From Bryobacteraceae bacterium (GTDB lineage: Bacteria; Acidobacteriota; Terriglobia; Bryobacterales; Bryobacteraceae): a DNA stretch of 64,000 bases. Shown here one piece after another: positions 39,735 through 48,997 of this stretch. The first letter of the stretch is position 1; every line of letters starts with the position of its first letter. The stretch spans positions 186,001 through 250,000 of the forward strand of contig JARKOC010000158.1 in assembly GCA_029975915.1 (NCBI GenBank), written 5' to 3'. The translations under genes and the position numbers were made by a program. Below the pieces are notes generated by a model, which was not told the DNA's origin, did no database searches, and saw only the letters and a list, made by a program, of their open reading frames with translations.

Positions 39735-40988
39735 TCAGATCTTGTACTTGTCATAATCGAACGGTTCGTTTGCGAGATGGTACTCTTCTTCACCGGGCAG
39801 GCGCAGGTAAGGCGATTTCAAGGGAGTCCGCTCGAAATCACTCAATTTCCGCGGAACTGCCTTGCCGTCGATCCACTCGTAGACCGGCACGTCCCACGGA
39901 TTGAAGGTGTCGCTCAGGCCCCGCTCTTTCGCAATCCGGTACAGGTGCACATTGCCCGGCTCGTGTCCTCCAAGCCACAGACCGACCAGGTCCACGCGGA
40001 ACTTGTCCTTTCCGAAGAACACCAGGTTGGTCAGGTAGTCGTTCCCAACATTGAACCCGTCCCCGTCACGCCCGTAGATACCTTCAACCATCGCCAGGCC
40101 TGTCTTCATGACGCTCATGTGATCGCACGTCTTGTGCGCCCAGATCTCCTGTGCGATCGGGCTCACGCGCCGGCTGTCGCCGTCGTAGCGCTTGAAACCG
40201 TTCTTGTAATGGTTCGCAAAGTACCGTTTCACGCGCTGCTCGACATTCGGCGCGATATCCGGCTTCATCAGGTCCGGCACGCCGGTGACCTTTGACCATC
40301 CCTGACAGAACCGCACGTAAGGGTTCACCACCAGCCCCTGCTCGTTCTTCACCGTCTGCGTCAGGCACATGCTATGCGCCTTCCACTTGGCGATGTTCAC
40401 CAGGTAGGTTCCAGGCTCGTTCACCGGCGCGAAGTGGGGGATGGCGCTGTAGACTACCGCATCAGGCACCTTGCTCCATGTCACCTGCGGGATCTCGCGC
40501 AGCTTCGAGAGCCTCGGCTCGGTGTCGTTCATCTCGACCCCGTGCTTGTAGTTGATATCGGTAAACCCGCGCAAATTCCACTTTTCGAACATGTTGGCCT
40601 CGAGGAAATAGAACTTGCGCAGTCCGATATCCTTCAGCCCCAGCAACATGCCTTCATAGAAATCCGGGTCCGTGCCCGTGCCCCAGTTCTCTTCCGCCTT
40701 GCGCCCGCGGTTGGACACGCTGGTAACATTCGGCTTCAGGATGATGCGCGTGGACAGCGGCGCGCCCGGTTTGTCCATTAGCACGAAGATCTCGCGCGCC
40801 AATTTCAGACCTTCGGCCCGCTTTGCCGCCGCATCCATCTTGTGCGCAACCTTCGTCCGCCGGATGAAGACCGCCTTGGGATTCGCTTCGATGAACTGTG
40901 CCAAGCCGAAGTACTGCTTGCTGGGCGCAGCCATTGCCGCGGCCGAAGCCGCAGCTGCTGCCAGAAACTGCCTTCTGCTCCAGTCCAT
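39735..40988 (-). CDS. Tat-exported DUF362 protein
   Basis: The 417-aa product starts MDWSRRQFLAAAAASAAAMAA, a twin-arginine signal, then KPNVTSV and the DUF362 fold. The C-terminal half has GLAMVEGIYGRDGDGFNVGNDYLTNLVFFGKDKFRVDLVGLWLGGHEPGN. DUF362 proteins often carry Fe-S clusters, but no ferredoxin motif is seen here. TAGGAGAGGG lies directly ahead of the ATG. It follows the secreted protein of 40997-42448 by eight bases, in the same operon. Confidence 0.78.
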   Translation of the reverse strand: MDWSRRQFLAAAAASAAAMAAPSKQYFGLAQFIEANPKAVFIRRTKVAHKMDAAAKRAEGLKLAREIFVLMDKPGAPLSTRIILKPNVTSVSNRGRKAEENWGTGTDPDFYEGMLLGLKDIGLRKFYFLEANMFEKWNLRGFTDINYKHGVEMNDTEPRLSKLREIPQVTWSKVPDAVVYSAIPHFAPVNEPGTYLVNIAKWKAHSMCLTQTVKNEQGLVVNPYVRFCQGWSKVTGVPDLMKPDIAPNVEQRVKRYFANHYKNGFKRYDGDSRRVSPIAQEIWAHKTCDHMSVMKTGLAMVEGIYGRDGDGFNVGNDYLTNLVFFGKDKFRVDLVGLWLGGHEPGNVHLYRIAKERGLSDTFNPWDVPVYEWIDGKAVPRKLSDFERTPLKSPYLRLPGEEEYHLANEPFDYDKYKI

Positions 40989-40996
40989 GCCCTCTC

Positions 40997-42448
40997 CTAC
41001 TCAAATTCTATCAAGGCGACGCTTTCAAGCCCTTGAAGCGTGAACTCCGTCATCGTCTTCCGCTGCTTGATCTCGATGGGAACCGCCGCGCCACCGGCGC
41101 GGCGCATCACGGCGCTCTTATAGAGCCCGGCGATCCTCACCATCAAAATGTCCCTGCCCATACCGCCGTAATTGAGCAACGTAAGCAGCGCTTTGCCCCC
41201 TTCACGCTTGTGGACCATGCCCAACACCGCCGAAGCGTTCCAAATCCGAAGGTCCCTCGGCTTTTCGCCCAGAGCGTCGATCAGATCAAGAGCGAATTCA
41301 GCCGGGTCCAAAACCGGGTCGAGATAGGTGAGCACTCGCCCTGCACCCACCTTCGACCAAGCTTGGTCCTTGCCGCCGGCCGGCTTTTCGGCCGTGAACC
41401 CCCGCCACCACCGTGGAAGCTGCGGATCCTCAGGCGCGAGCACCAGCGCACCCCCGGCGCGCAGGAACGCCTCCAGGCTGGCTTTGCCGTTTTCACTTGG
41501 CTTCACGCCTGTCGCCGCCACTACGCTCAGCCCCTGGCCCGTGAGTAACGGGATTGCATTCTCCGGGATCACTCGCGGAAACAGGTTGTACCGGTAGCTC
41601 ATATTCAGCAATTCGTAAGCTTGTTCCCAGTCATGCGCAACAATGGCGATGCTGCTGTGCGCGCCAACCAGGTACATTTCCCTGAAGGCCCTTAGCATCT
41701 CGAGAGTCCGGCCCAACTGAGTCCAACTCGCCGAAGCCCGCGAGTCTCCCTTCAGAAGCGCCTCCATGTACATCGGCGGGAGCGACAGGATGTAGTTGCC
41801 CCCCGCCGACCACGCTTCGGCCATCGCCAGTTCGACGGTCGACGGCCGCACGCTGCGCTCCGGAGGCAGCCCCGCATCCTTGTCTGCCCGGTATCCGGCG
41901 AGCGCCGGGCGGTTCGGATACATTCCACGCAGATATGAGTAGAGATAGGCGTTGGCGTCCACCCACGGTTTCTCGGTCGCGCCAGCCGAGCCCGTGTCCA
42001 CCGGATGAATTCCCGGCCACAACCCTTCTTTCACCACCGCCACAGCCGGCGCCACATCCCAGTTCCACTGCTCGCCCTTGAGATAAGCCAGGAACAAAAG
42101 GTCCGGATTCGACGTCGCAGCCTCCCGCACCTCCAGCGCGTCCTTCGGCTGCTCGAATGCAACGCCGCCCAACCCAAATTTCCTGGCTTTGACTAGAGCG
42201 TCGGCGACGCGGATGTCCGCCCCGAATGCGCCGATCACTTCGATGCCAGAGTGCTTCGCCTGCCTGGCGAAGTCCTCACTCTTGACCGAATTCAATGGAA
42301 CGATCAATCCCCTGGCCGCAATCTGCTTCAACAGATTGATCGATCGTTCTTCGGCTGCCGGCGAGTAAGCCACCACATCCCGCGACAGATCCAATGCACC
42401 GATTGCTGGCCACGCCATCAGCAGTAATCCAATACGCATCCACCACAT
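40997..42448 (-). CDS. secreted protein of unknown function, possible glycoside-hydrolase-like fold
   Basis: The 483-aa product starts MWWMRIGLLLMAWPAIGALDLSRDVVAYSPA, a signal peptide. The body has beta/alpha alternation (LLKQIAARGLIVPLNSV; GIEVIGAFGADIRVADALVKARKFGLGGVAFEQP; WNWDVAPAVAVVKEGLWPGIHPV) reminiscent of a TIM-barrel, with a C-terminal glutamine amidotransferase-like or beta-sandwich domain (GQGLSVVAATGVKP, GGALVLAPEDPQLP). No catalytic residues can be assigned. AGGAAG precedes the ATG. The upstream in-frame region to 42637 is not needed. Confidence 0.65.
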   Translation of the reverse strand: MWWMRIGLLLMAWPAIGALDLSRDVVAYSPAAEERSINLLKQIAARGLIVPLNSVKSEDFARQAKHSGIEVIGAFGADIRVADALVKARKFGLGGVAFEQPKDALEVREAATSNPDLLFLAYLKGEQWNWDVAPAVAVVKEGLWPGIHPVDTGSAGATEKPWVDANAYLYSYLRGMYPNRPALAGYRADKDAGLPPERSVRPSTVELAMAEAWSAGGNYILSLPPMYMEALLKGDSRASASWTQLGRTLEMLRAFREMYLVGAHSSIAIVAHDWEQAYELLNMSYRYNLFPRVIPENAIPLLTGQGLSVVAATGVKPSENGKASLEAFLRAGGALVLAPEDPQLPRWWRGFTAEKPAGGKDQAWSKVGAGRVLTYLDPVLDPAEFALDLIDALGEKPRDLRIWNASAVLGMVHKREGGKALLTLLNYGGMGRDILMVRIAGLYKSAVMRRAGGAAVPIEIKQRKTMTEFTLQGLESVALIEFE

Positions 42449-42699
42449 CACGCCGGATCTTCCTTTCCCTGCAAGACCGTGCAGGCCCATCCACTGGCCC
42501 TGGCACGGGAGGTCGACCCCATCACTCACATACAGCCTTTGCCACGAATTATACACGCGCTGCCGGCCGGGATCAGTGCCATGGGTCCAAGAAGTGATGG
42601 CGAACGGTAAGCCGCGGTCTACGCGCGTGTGTAGCACATTTCAGGCCGCCTCCAGGGATTTGTGGATGGATGCGGAAGTGGAATCGCGGCAGCGCCCGG

Positions 42700-43098
42700 C
42701 TACTTGGACTTCGCCGAAAGCTCGGTCATCATCGACTCGAACTTCTCACGTTGCTGCGGATCGAGGATACGCAAGATACGGTCGTGTCCCTGGACACGGA
42801 TGTCCGCGATTTGACCTTGGAGGTTCTGGTAATACAGAACGTAGTCGTCCAGAATGGTTTCCATCTCGCGGGCCTGTTCCGGCGTCAGGTTAAGTTCCTT
42901 CTTAAACCGGGCCAAAGTCATTTCGCGGGAGGATTCCTTCCACGTGGAGATGGAGGGGCGGGCGGCCGCAACGCTCGTCATGCGGACCATCAGCGCGCCG
43001 GCCGCCATGCCGCACAGGAAGACCGTGCACAGCACCATCAGGACTCGGGGATGCCGCCAAGTCGGGCGGCTGTCAAAGATGTGACTGGCGCTGCTCAC
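42700..43098 (-). CDS. CpxP/Spy-like periplasmic protein, membrane-anchored
   Basis: The 132-aa product has an N-terminal TM helix (VLMVLCTVFLCGMAAGALMV) then a helical domain with the LTPEQ motif (KKELNLTPEQAREMETILDDYVLYY) and LDPQQREKFESMM, the two LTxxQ-type repeats of the CpxP/Spy family. Such proteins sense misfolded proteins or metal at the envelope. It is the last gene of an ECF sigma/anti-sigma operon, 24 bases after the anti-sigma stop. Confidence 0.75.
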   Translation of the reverse strand: MSSASHIFDSRPTWRHPRVLMVLCTVFLCGMAAGALMVRMTSVAAARPSISTWKESSREMTLARFKKELNLTPEQAREMETILDDYVLYYQNLQGQIADIRVQGHDRILRILDPQQREKFESMMTELSAKSK

Positions 43099-43122
43099 TT
43101 TATCTGGACTATCTTAACCCGA

Positions 43123-43638
43123 TCAGTCTTCCAGTGCCGGAAGGGTGCGTACCGCAGGCGCGCTCTGGAAGCCACCGCCGAAAGAAGTCAAATTCACGAA
43201 AACCACTTCCCGTTCCGCTTCGCCAACAAAACTCGCGGCATCCGGCATGGCGATCTCGGCTGTCATCTCGACGGGCACAGCTTCCATCAACCCGCTTCCA
43301 TTATTCACCGTCGCCGCCGCAAAGCCCAAAACAAGCATCAGAGCCGCCGCGGCGTACATGAACCTGCGCATGAACAACGGTTCGAGGAAAGCCGACCACA
43401 GACTAAGCGCCGATTGAGCTTCAATCCGATCCATCACGCGCGCATAGAAACCCGGAGCCGGATCCAATTCCTTGCCCGCCTTCAAAACGCCCATCATGCC
43501 TGCCTGCGTCCGCATCTCGCTCACAAGCGCACGGCACTCGGCGCACACTCCCAAATGCGCAGCCAGAGCCTGGGCCAGAGGCGCTTGCGCGCGCCCCGCA
43601 AGATAATCTTCCAATCCTTCCAATACCTGCTTATGCAT
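43123..43638 (-). CDS. anti-sigma factor with zinc finger and single TM helix
   Basis: The 171-aa product starts MHKQVLEGLEDYLAGRAQAPLAQALAAHLGVCAECRALVSEM, the zf-HC2 anti-sigma domain: H28, C32 and C35 form the H-x3-C-x2-C zinc site. A TM helix lies near residues 92-112 (MYAAAALMLVLGFAAATVNN), leaving about 60 periplasmic residues. It sits just downstream of the sigma gene and would hold it inactive at the membrane. Confidence 0.85.
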   Translation of the reverse strand: MHKQVLEGLEDYLAGRAQAPLAQALAAHLGVCAECRALVSEMRTQAGMMGVLKAGKELDPAPGFYARVMDRIEAQSALSLWSAFLEPLFMRRFMYAAAALMLVLGFAAATVNNGSGLMEAVPVEMTAEIAMPDAASFVGEAEREVVFVNLTSFGGGFQSAPAVRTLPALED

Positions 43639-43772
43639 GGCATCTTCCCTTGCACGGCAGCGCCCTGCCCCACCGCCCGCAATGGGAATGCGGCCGTATC
43701 CGGCTCTGTGGCTTCCCGATTGCTCTATCTCTCCGGTGAGACATCGTTTCGCTTGCCTACCTCTTGGGTCCG

Positions 43773-44453
43773 TCAGGCCTCCGAACCGGTTTGCAGACCC
43801 TTCTGTCCCGTCAGACGTTGCGCCGCCTTCAACAGTTTCTGGCGCGCCCTGAATAACTTTACTTTGATTGTATTCTCGTTCATGCCCATCATCTCGGCGA
43901 GTTCCTCGACCGAGTGGCCTTCCACTTCCTTGAGCAGCATGAGCTGCCGGTCTTCGGTGGAGATCTTCGACAGGAGTTTCAAGACCAAGTCCCGCTTGGC
44001 CAGCCGCTCGTCGGCCGGCATGGACTGATCGGCCTCGCTGCGCTCCATGCCAGTGGATTCCTCATCTCCGAAGTCGCTCTCATAGACGAGCTTGCGAACT
44101 TTCTTCTTGCGCAAGTAGTCGTAACACTCGTTTACGGTGATCTTATAGATCCAGGTGAGCAGAGAGGACCGGAAATCGAAGTTCCCGATGGAGAAGTAGA
44201 CCTTGGCGAAGACCTGTTGGGCGATATCCTCGGCATCGTTACGATTGCGCAGGATCCCGTAGATGATCGAGAAGACCTTGGACTGGTAGCGGTCCACGAT
44301 CTCGCGGAACGCCATTTCGTCCCGCGCCTGGATCCGTTGCACCAATTGCGCTTCTTCAGTCTTGCGGTACTCCACTCGTCTTTTGTCCCGCCCGGCGGAC
44401 TTGGCGGCATCGCCGGTTACCGGAAATGGCGTCACGTGGGTCATAGCGGTCAT
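43773..44453 (-). CDS. ECF-type RNA polymerase sigma factor
   Basis: The product starts MTAMTHVTPFPVTGDAAKSAG and has region 2 (EMAFREIVDRYQSKVFSIIYGILRNRNDAEDIAQQVFAKVY) and region 4 (LLLKEVEGHSVEELAEMMGMNENTIKVKLFRARQKLLKA). The spacer between them has an acidic insert (ESDFGDEESTGMERSEADQ). It directs transcription in response to an envelope signal, released from the adjacent anti-sigma factor. Starts at 44453 and 44444 are both possible; extension to 44687 overlaps the promoter region of the iron-sulfur gene. Confidence 0.9.
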   Translation of the reverse strand: MTAMTHVTPFPVTGDAAKSAGRDKRRVEYRKTEEAQLVQRIQARDEMAFREIVDRYQSKVFSIIYGILRNRNDAEDIAQQVFAKVYFSIGNFDFRSSLLTWIYKITVNECYDYLRKKKVRKLVYESDFGDEESTGMERSEADQSMPADERLAKRDLVLKLLSKISTEDRQLMLLKEVEGHSVEELAEMMGMNENTIKVKLFRARQKLLKAAQRLTGQKGLQTGSEA

Positions 44454-44623
44454 CGCCCTGACTGACGTATCCCGCTGATTTCCGGTTTCTTCTACTTCAT
44501 CCGATCCTGTCCAACATACCAGATACGCCTCCAGTACGGCCGCTGTTTTGTTTGCACCGGGACACCTCGGCCGCGCATCTTCTATATAGTGAAGATGGAG
44601 CGCCGACGCGCCCTGATTCGGTA

Positions 44624-44640
44624 TACTATATTCGATAGTA
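44624..44640. promoter_or_regulatory. palindrome TACTAT-N5-ATAGTA, possible operator
   Basis: TACTAT and ATAGTA flank ATTCG, just upstream of the A-type Fe-S carrier gene (start 44688) and in the gap to the sigma gene. Six-base perfect arms and a 17-bp span fit a dimeric repressor such as an Rrf2-type protein, but no regulator gene is adjacent. Confidence 0.4.
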
Positions 44641-44687
44641 CAGTTTCTCCCAGTGTCATCAGAAGTTAGGAGGCATGAGAAGTTCAA

Positions 44688-45011
44688 ATGCTAAACTTGA
44701 CCCCGGTCGCGATTGGCAAAGTGAAGGAGATCCTCTCCACGCAGGATCCGCAGCCGAGCGGGCTGCGCATCTCCGTGGTCGGCGGCGGATGTTCTGGCTT
44801 CAGCTACTCGATGGCTTTCGAGAACACGCCCGGCATGCTGGACAAGACGTATGAATTCGACGGCTTGAAGGTTTTCATTGACCAAGCCTCGATGCTCTAC
44901 CTGGACGGCGCCGAAGTCGACTACGTGGAAACACTTGAAGGTTCAGGCTTCAAGTTCAACAATCCAAACGTCAAATCCACCTGCGGCTGCGGCTCGTCGT
45001 TCAGCGCATAG
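44688..45011 (+). CDS. A-type iron-sulfur cluster carrier (HesB/IscA/ErpA family)
   Basis: The 107-aa product starts MLNLTPVAIGKVKEILSTQD and has three conserved cysteines: C35 (GGGCSGFSY) and C99/C101 in CGCGSSF at the C-terminal end, the Fe-S binding triad. It carries clusters to apoproteins in the cytosol. AGGAGG lies upstream. Whether it is IscA or ErpA cannot be told by eye. No isc or suf genes lie beside it. Confidence 0.9.
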   Translation: MLNLTPVAIGKVKEILSTQDPQPSGLRISVVGGGCSGFSYSMAFENTPGMLDKTYEFDGLKVFIDQASMLYLDGAEVDYVETLEGSGFKFNNPNVKSTCGCGSSFSA

Positions 45012-45225
45012 CCACGGATTTCACTAGCATTGCCGCCGCCCGCATGCAGGTCCACAGGCCTGCCTCAGGGCGGCGTTTCATTTGGCTCCCATTCGGCGAA
45101 ATCCCATGTTAGACTTCCGGCAGTGAATCCTGCCGCGCACGCCGGCAGGCATCTCAGCTTTCCGGCGGCGGCGTAAACCAGGCAATCACAGGCCCCCCTA
45201 AAAGCGAGCCTGCGTGGAGGAAGAC

Positions 45226-45696
45226 ATGCCGGGTTTTTCAATTTTCCATAGCGTTCCACTCATTCCACAGCCCAATCCAACCTCGTGTTGGGCTGCTTCC
45301 ATGGCGATGATTGTCAGCTTCCGGCGGCGGGCCTCGGTCACGCCGCAGCAGATTGCCGATGCTGTCGGTCTCAATCTGGACTCCTGCTACGGGTGGTCGT
45401 TTCTCTACGCCGCAGCCCGTCATTGGGGATTCAACGAGATAGCGCCCGCAAGTTTCACAGGAGAAGGGTGGCGCCAGCTTCTACGCGACTACGGGCCGCT
45501 CTGGCTGGTCGAAGTTGGGGCGCCTTCGCACGCGGTGGTTCTCACCGGAGGCGATGGCGACACATTCAGTCTCAATAATCCTTGGCCGCCGAACGTAGGA
45601 GCGATCGAGAGCAAGACGCTGCAGCAGTTGGACAGGGACTTCGGAGGCGCGCTCCCAGCCGTCGGTAACAACGTCCAGCTGATGTACGCGTATTAG
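45226..45696 (+). CDS. papain-like cysteine protease or amidase, small
   Basis: The 156-aa product starts MPGFSIFHSVPLIPQPNPTSCWAASMAMI. Q15 and C21 in QPNPTSCWAA form the oxyanion and nucleophile pair of papain-like folds, H102 lies in SHAVVLTGG and N117/N118 in LNNPWPP. This is the pattern of the papain-like family that includes C39-like and AvrRpt2-like proteins. No signal peptide is seen. GGAGGA precedes the ATG at 45226, so the GTG at 45214 is less likely. Such small enzymes occur as toxins and effectors; no immunity gene is obvious. Confidence 0.65.
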   Translation: MPGFSIFHSVPLIPQPNPTSCWAASMAMIVSFRRRASVTPQQIADAVGLNLDSCYGWSFLYAAARHWGFNEIAPASFTGEGWRQLLRDYGPLWLVEVGAPSHAVVLTGGDGDTFSLNNPWPPNVGAIESKTLQQLDRDFGGALPAVGNNVQLMYAY

Positions 45697-45824
45697 AACC
45701 TCAGGGCCGGAGCAGGTTGCCTCGGGCGACTGGGTACGGACGACCCATTCGCACTCTGCCTGCGAGACCGGGTGAAAATCGCGGCTGGCTGCATGTCGAG
45801 CACCGGCGATGAGTCCAGCCCCGG

Positions 45825-47252
45825 CTACGGCTTTTTCCTGACGGGAGTAGCGGTTGGGGTCTCTTTTTGCAGGGCCTCAGCCTCGGCCTTGTCAGCTTCG
45901 GTTGCGGTCCGCCAGACGGGCGTGGGCGCTCGGTTGGGCTGAGGTTGTGCTCTGGAAGTACCTGTGGACTGAGCTGAACCGGGTTGCCGGAGAGCCGGCA
46001 GCGGACCACGCATTCGTTCGGTCTCGTCGACGACAACACGGCCTTGCCGCGACGAAGCAGCAGGTTGCGGCTGCTGTTTGGCGCTCTCGGCGCGCGATTC
46101 TTCTGCCTGGGTGATCTCGACCGATTCGGTGATCACCTCCTCGTCGTCTTTGGCTCCGGCAGCGGGTTGCGGGATGCTGGAGGGCGTCCGATAGGTCCGG
46201 CGGTAGCGGATCTGGGCGTCCGGGTAGCGGCGGCGGGCCTCTTCGGCGAGTTCGACCGTGACGCGGCGCAGTTCCGAGGGGCCGGCGGTGGGCGGCAAAT
46301 TGAAATGAAGTGCATACCGCTGGCGGATGCGAGCCAGGGTGTCCCGAAACGCGTACGCCGCGCCGACGTTCATGGCGTCGCCTCCGGAGGCTTCGGCGAT
46401 TTCGGGAGTGCCGCCCGGACGAGTCCCTCGTCCCCCTCCGCCACTGGGGTAACCTCCTCCACCTCCCCCCGGATAGCGCTGCCCGCCGCCCGGATATCGC
46501 GACCGGCGGCCGCCAATTAAAATGTCCGGGATCGAAGGAATGTAGATCCCGCCGCCACCGCCGCCTCCGGGATAGCGGCTGACGTTGCGCATGGCATCCG
46601 GCGCCAGCAGCGCGCTCAGAACCGTGTCGGCTTCTGCCAGCGAAGCGATGACGGCGTTGTCGTCGCGTTCAAGTTCCGTTTGGTCGTCGGTCACGATGAC
46701 GATCGCCCGGCGGGCATCGGCTCGCGCGTTCTTTTCGACATATTCGATGGCGTCCATCATGCCGCGGTAGATGTCGGTGCCGCTGTTGAAGCGTTCCTGA
46801 TCGAGAAGCCTGGTAAGAGCGGACTGAACTTCCTGCTTGTTCTCGCGGAACGGCAACCTGACGCGAGTGCTGCGGCCGAAGGTCATGATGGCGACCCGAT
46901 CGCCAGGGGCCAGCACGCGCAGCGCCTCGCTCGAAGCGCGTTCGAGGTGTTCCACATTGGGGCGCATGCTGCCGCTGACGTCAAGAAGAAGCAGGACATC
47001 GACGGGCATCTCCTCGGCCAGAAAGTTCTTGATTTGGCGGTTGCGGCCATTTTCAATCAGGCGGAAGTCGCGGGCGCGGAGGTCGAGGATCGTTTTGTTA
47101 GCTGAGTCGACCACCTGCGCATCCACACGGACCAAACGAACGTCGCTACGGAAGGTCGGCGTGTCGCCGTGCTGAGCGGCGGCCGGCGGCTCTTGCGCTG
47201 GCAAGGCGGCCGTCGCTGCAACCAGCAGTGCGGCGATCAGTTTCGAATTCAT
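45825..47252 (-). CDS. VWFA-related acidobacterial secreted protein with RYPGGG repeats
   Basis: The 475-aa product starts MNSKLIAALLVAATAALPAQ, a signal peptide. A VWA domain follows (about residues 85-240, MIDAS motif DVSGSMRP). Before it comes the family N-terminal block (VRLVRVDAQVVDSANKTILDLRARDFRLIENG). A glycine-rich low-complexity linker with RYPGGG repeats (about residues 233-280) is unusual. The C-terminal part is a proline- and glutamine-rich region. The VWFA type is particularly common in Acidobacteria. Confidence 0.85.
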   Translation of the reverse strand: MNSKLIAALLVAATAALPAQEPPAAAQHGDTPTFRSDVRLVRVDAQVVDSANKTILDLRARDFRLIENGRNRQIKNFLAEEMPVDVLLLLDVSGSMRPNVEHLERASSEALRVLAPGDRVAIMTFGRSTRVRLPFRENKQEVQSALTRLLDQERFNSGTDIYRGMMDAIEYVEKNARADARRAIVIVTDDQTELERDDNAVIASLAEADTVLSALLAPDAMRNVSRYPGGGGGGGIYIPSIPDILIGGRRSRYPGGGQRYPGGGGGGYPSGGGGRGTRPGGTPEIAEASGGDAMNVGAAYAFRDTLARIRQRYALHFNLPPTAGPSELRRVTVELAEEARRRYPDAQIRYRRTYRTPSSIPQPAAGAKDDEEVITESVEITQAEESRAESAKQQPQPAASSRQGRVVVDETERMRGPLPALRQPGSAQSTGTSRAQPQPNRAPTPVWRTATEADKAEAEALQKETPTATPVRKKP

Positions 47253-47334
47253 GCAGAGCCTCAGGAGGCCCGCCGTACGGGGGCGGCCTACTCACTGCTT
47301 ATCAGACGGGACCTGCCGGGGATGGGTTACGAAG

Positions 47335-48933
47335 CTATTGGGCCGGGGAGACGGTCCACTGCCCGGCCTGAAGGTCGATCCCTTCGATCAGTTCCGAACC
47401 GAGCCGGGTGATTTGAGCCGACTCCCCGTCACGCGACAGGTTGTACAGCCGGTTCTCGTCCACCGTGAACCACTCCGGGAACTCGTTCAGCCGGACGTAG
47501 TTATGGCGGAAATTCATGACGCGGCGGTGGCGGGCGTAATCGAACTGAACACGGCCTAAAGCGCTGAGGTAGAGCTTCAGCGACTGGCCCTGCTGGATTG
47601 CTCCGACACCCAGTCCCTTGCGCCACGGATCGGGGCGGACACCGGCAGACTGCATCAGAGCGTAAAGAAGCGATGTGCGGTTGTAGTTCCCTTCCCCGTA
47701 CCAATCCTCGATGTGGCCGTCAGGCCGCTGCATGGACTGCATCACGCGAATCTCTGAATCGATCCAATCCAAGGCTTCGGGGACGGGTTCGCGAGCGACC
47801 AGATAAAGGGCGCTCTCGATGGAATCGGCGTAGCCGTCAAACGAACCCAGCGCTTTGTCGGCAGCGTTGCCGGAAGGCTCCCAGGGATGATTGCGGTAGT
47901 TGGGCAAGTTCTTCAGGACGCGCACGACGGCGTCGCGATACTTCTGCTCGCCTGTAGCCTGATAGAAGGCATAGACGGCGCCGTAAATGTAGCCCCAATT
48001 GTCGGAGAGACGCGTATCGAGGGGCTTCAGCGTCTTGGGATCGATCATGTTGTAGAGCATGCCGTCGGGGTTGGCGGAGGCGAGAATTCGGTCGAGCATG
48101 GTGGCGATGACAGGCCGGTAGCGCATGAAGCGTTCGGTTTCGAGGTCGCGTTCGAGGCAATAGAGCATCACCAGTCCGACGACGATTTCATTGCCGTGAT
48201 CGCGCAGTTTGAGCTTGCCGTCGCCGGCGTGTTTCTCGAAGTCCCAAGTCATCGACGGCAGGCCGTTGTTCTTCGGCAGGATCTCTCGGATGTAGGCGTC
48301 GCCGATGCGGCGCGCCCAGCCGAGCGCCTGCATGTCGTTGTTCATTGCCGCCAACCGGACCAGAACCTGGAGGAAGTCGCCGTTCAGTTCGGCGTCTCGG
48401 GCCGGAAGCATCCCGAAATCGGTCTTGACGTCGGCGCGGCGCATGGCAGCGGCGGTCATGTCGGACATACGGGCGAACCAGGGCGTGCGGCCGAGCATTT
48501 CGGTGACGGTGACGAGGCCGTCCTTGGCGTACTCGCCGGCTCCAAACATGGATGGGGGACCAAGTTTGCGGGTGACCAGATCGAAGTTGCCGGGCATCCC
48601 GTCGGGGTGGGACGTGGCGCGAATCTCGTTGCGGAGCATCTCCATCATGCGGCTGTGGTAGAGGGGCGGGTCGGTGAGGCGGGCGGTGAGGATGAGGTAG
48701 GGGTAGAGGTCAGCGCCTGAGTTGTGCGGGGTGTAAACGCGCTGGGGCGAGTTCACGCGGTCGGGCAGCAGGAGGGTTTCCGGATCAGCCGATTTGAGCC
48801 AGGCGCGCAGGAGCCGGTCGCAAGAATCCAGCGTCTTGTCAAAGCGTTCGGCGCGGGCACGGAGTTGGGATTCCAGAGGCTGGGCGGAGACTATCGAGGC
48901 TGCAAGCAGGGCGAGGACGGCAAGGCGCGGCAT
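47335..48933 (-). CDS. secreted protein, alpha-helical barrel (alpha/alpha toroid) type
   Basis: The 532-aa product starts MPRLAVLALLAASIVSAQPLESQL, a signal peptide. The body is rich in helix pairs with aromatic and acidic residues: PRVYTPHNSGADLYPYLILTARL-like block, RPDGHIEDWYGEGNYNRTSLLYALMQSAGVRPD and DSIESALYLVAREPVPEALDWIDSE. This repeated helix-hairpin pattern is that of an (alpha/alpha)6 barrel such as glycoside hydrolase or lyase families. No catalytic pair can be fixed. It stands alone. Confidence 0.6.
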   Translation of the reverse strand: MPRLAVLALLAASIVSAQPLESQLRARAERFDKTLDSCDRLLRAWLKSADPETLLLPDRVNSPQRVYTPHNSGADLYPYLILTARLTDPPLYHSRMMEMLRNEIRATSHPDGMPGNFDLVTRKLGPPSMFGAGEYAKDGLVTVTEMLGRTPWFARMSDMTAAAMRRADVKTDFGMLPARDAELNGDFLQVLVRLAAMNNDMQALGWARRIGDAYIREILPKNNGLPSMTWDFEKHAGDGKLKLRDHGNEIVVGLVMLYCLERDLETERFMRYRPVIATMLDRILASANPDGMLYNMIDPKTLKPLDTRLSDNWGYIYGAVYAFYQATGEQKYRDAVVRVLKNLPNYRNHPWEPSGNAADKALGSFDGYADSIESALYLVAREPVPEALDWIDSEIRVMQSMQRPDGHIEDWYGEGNYNRTSLLYALMQSAGVRPDPWRKGLGVGAIQQGQSLKLYLSALGRVQFDYARHRRVMNFRHNYVRLNEFPEWFTVDENRLYNLSRDGESAQITRLGSELIEGIDLQAGQWTVSPAQ

Positions 48934-48997
48934 GTGACTATTTGACCACGGCCGGGCGATTCAGCGAATCAGCGATTCAACTGGGAAGGGAGGAGAG

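Noticed and set aside
45121..45220. Possible riboswitch upstream of the papain-like gene
   Set aside because: The purine-rich leader does not match the conserved core of any riboswitch class I can recall.
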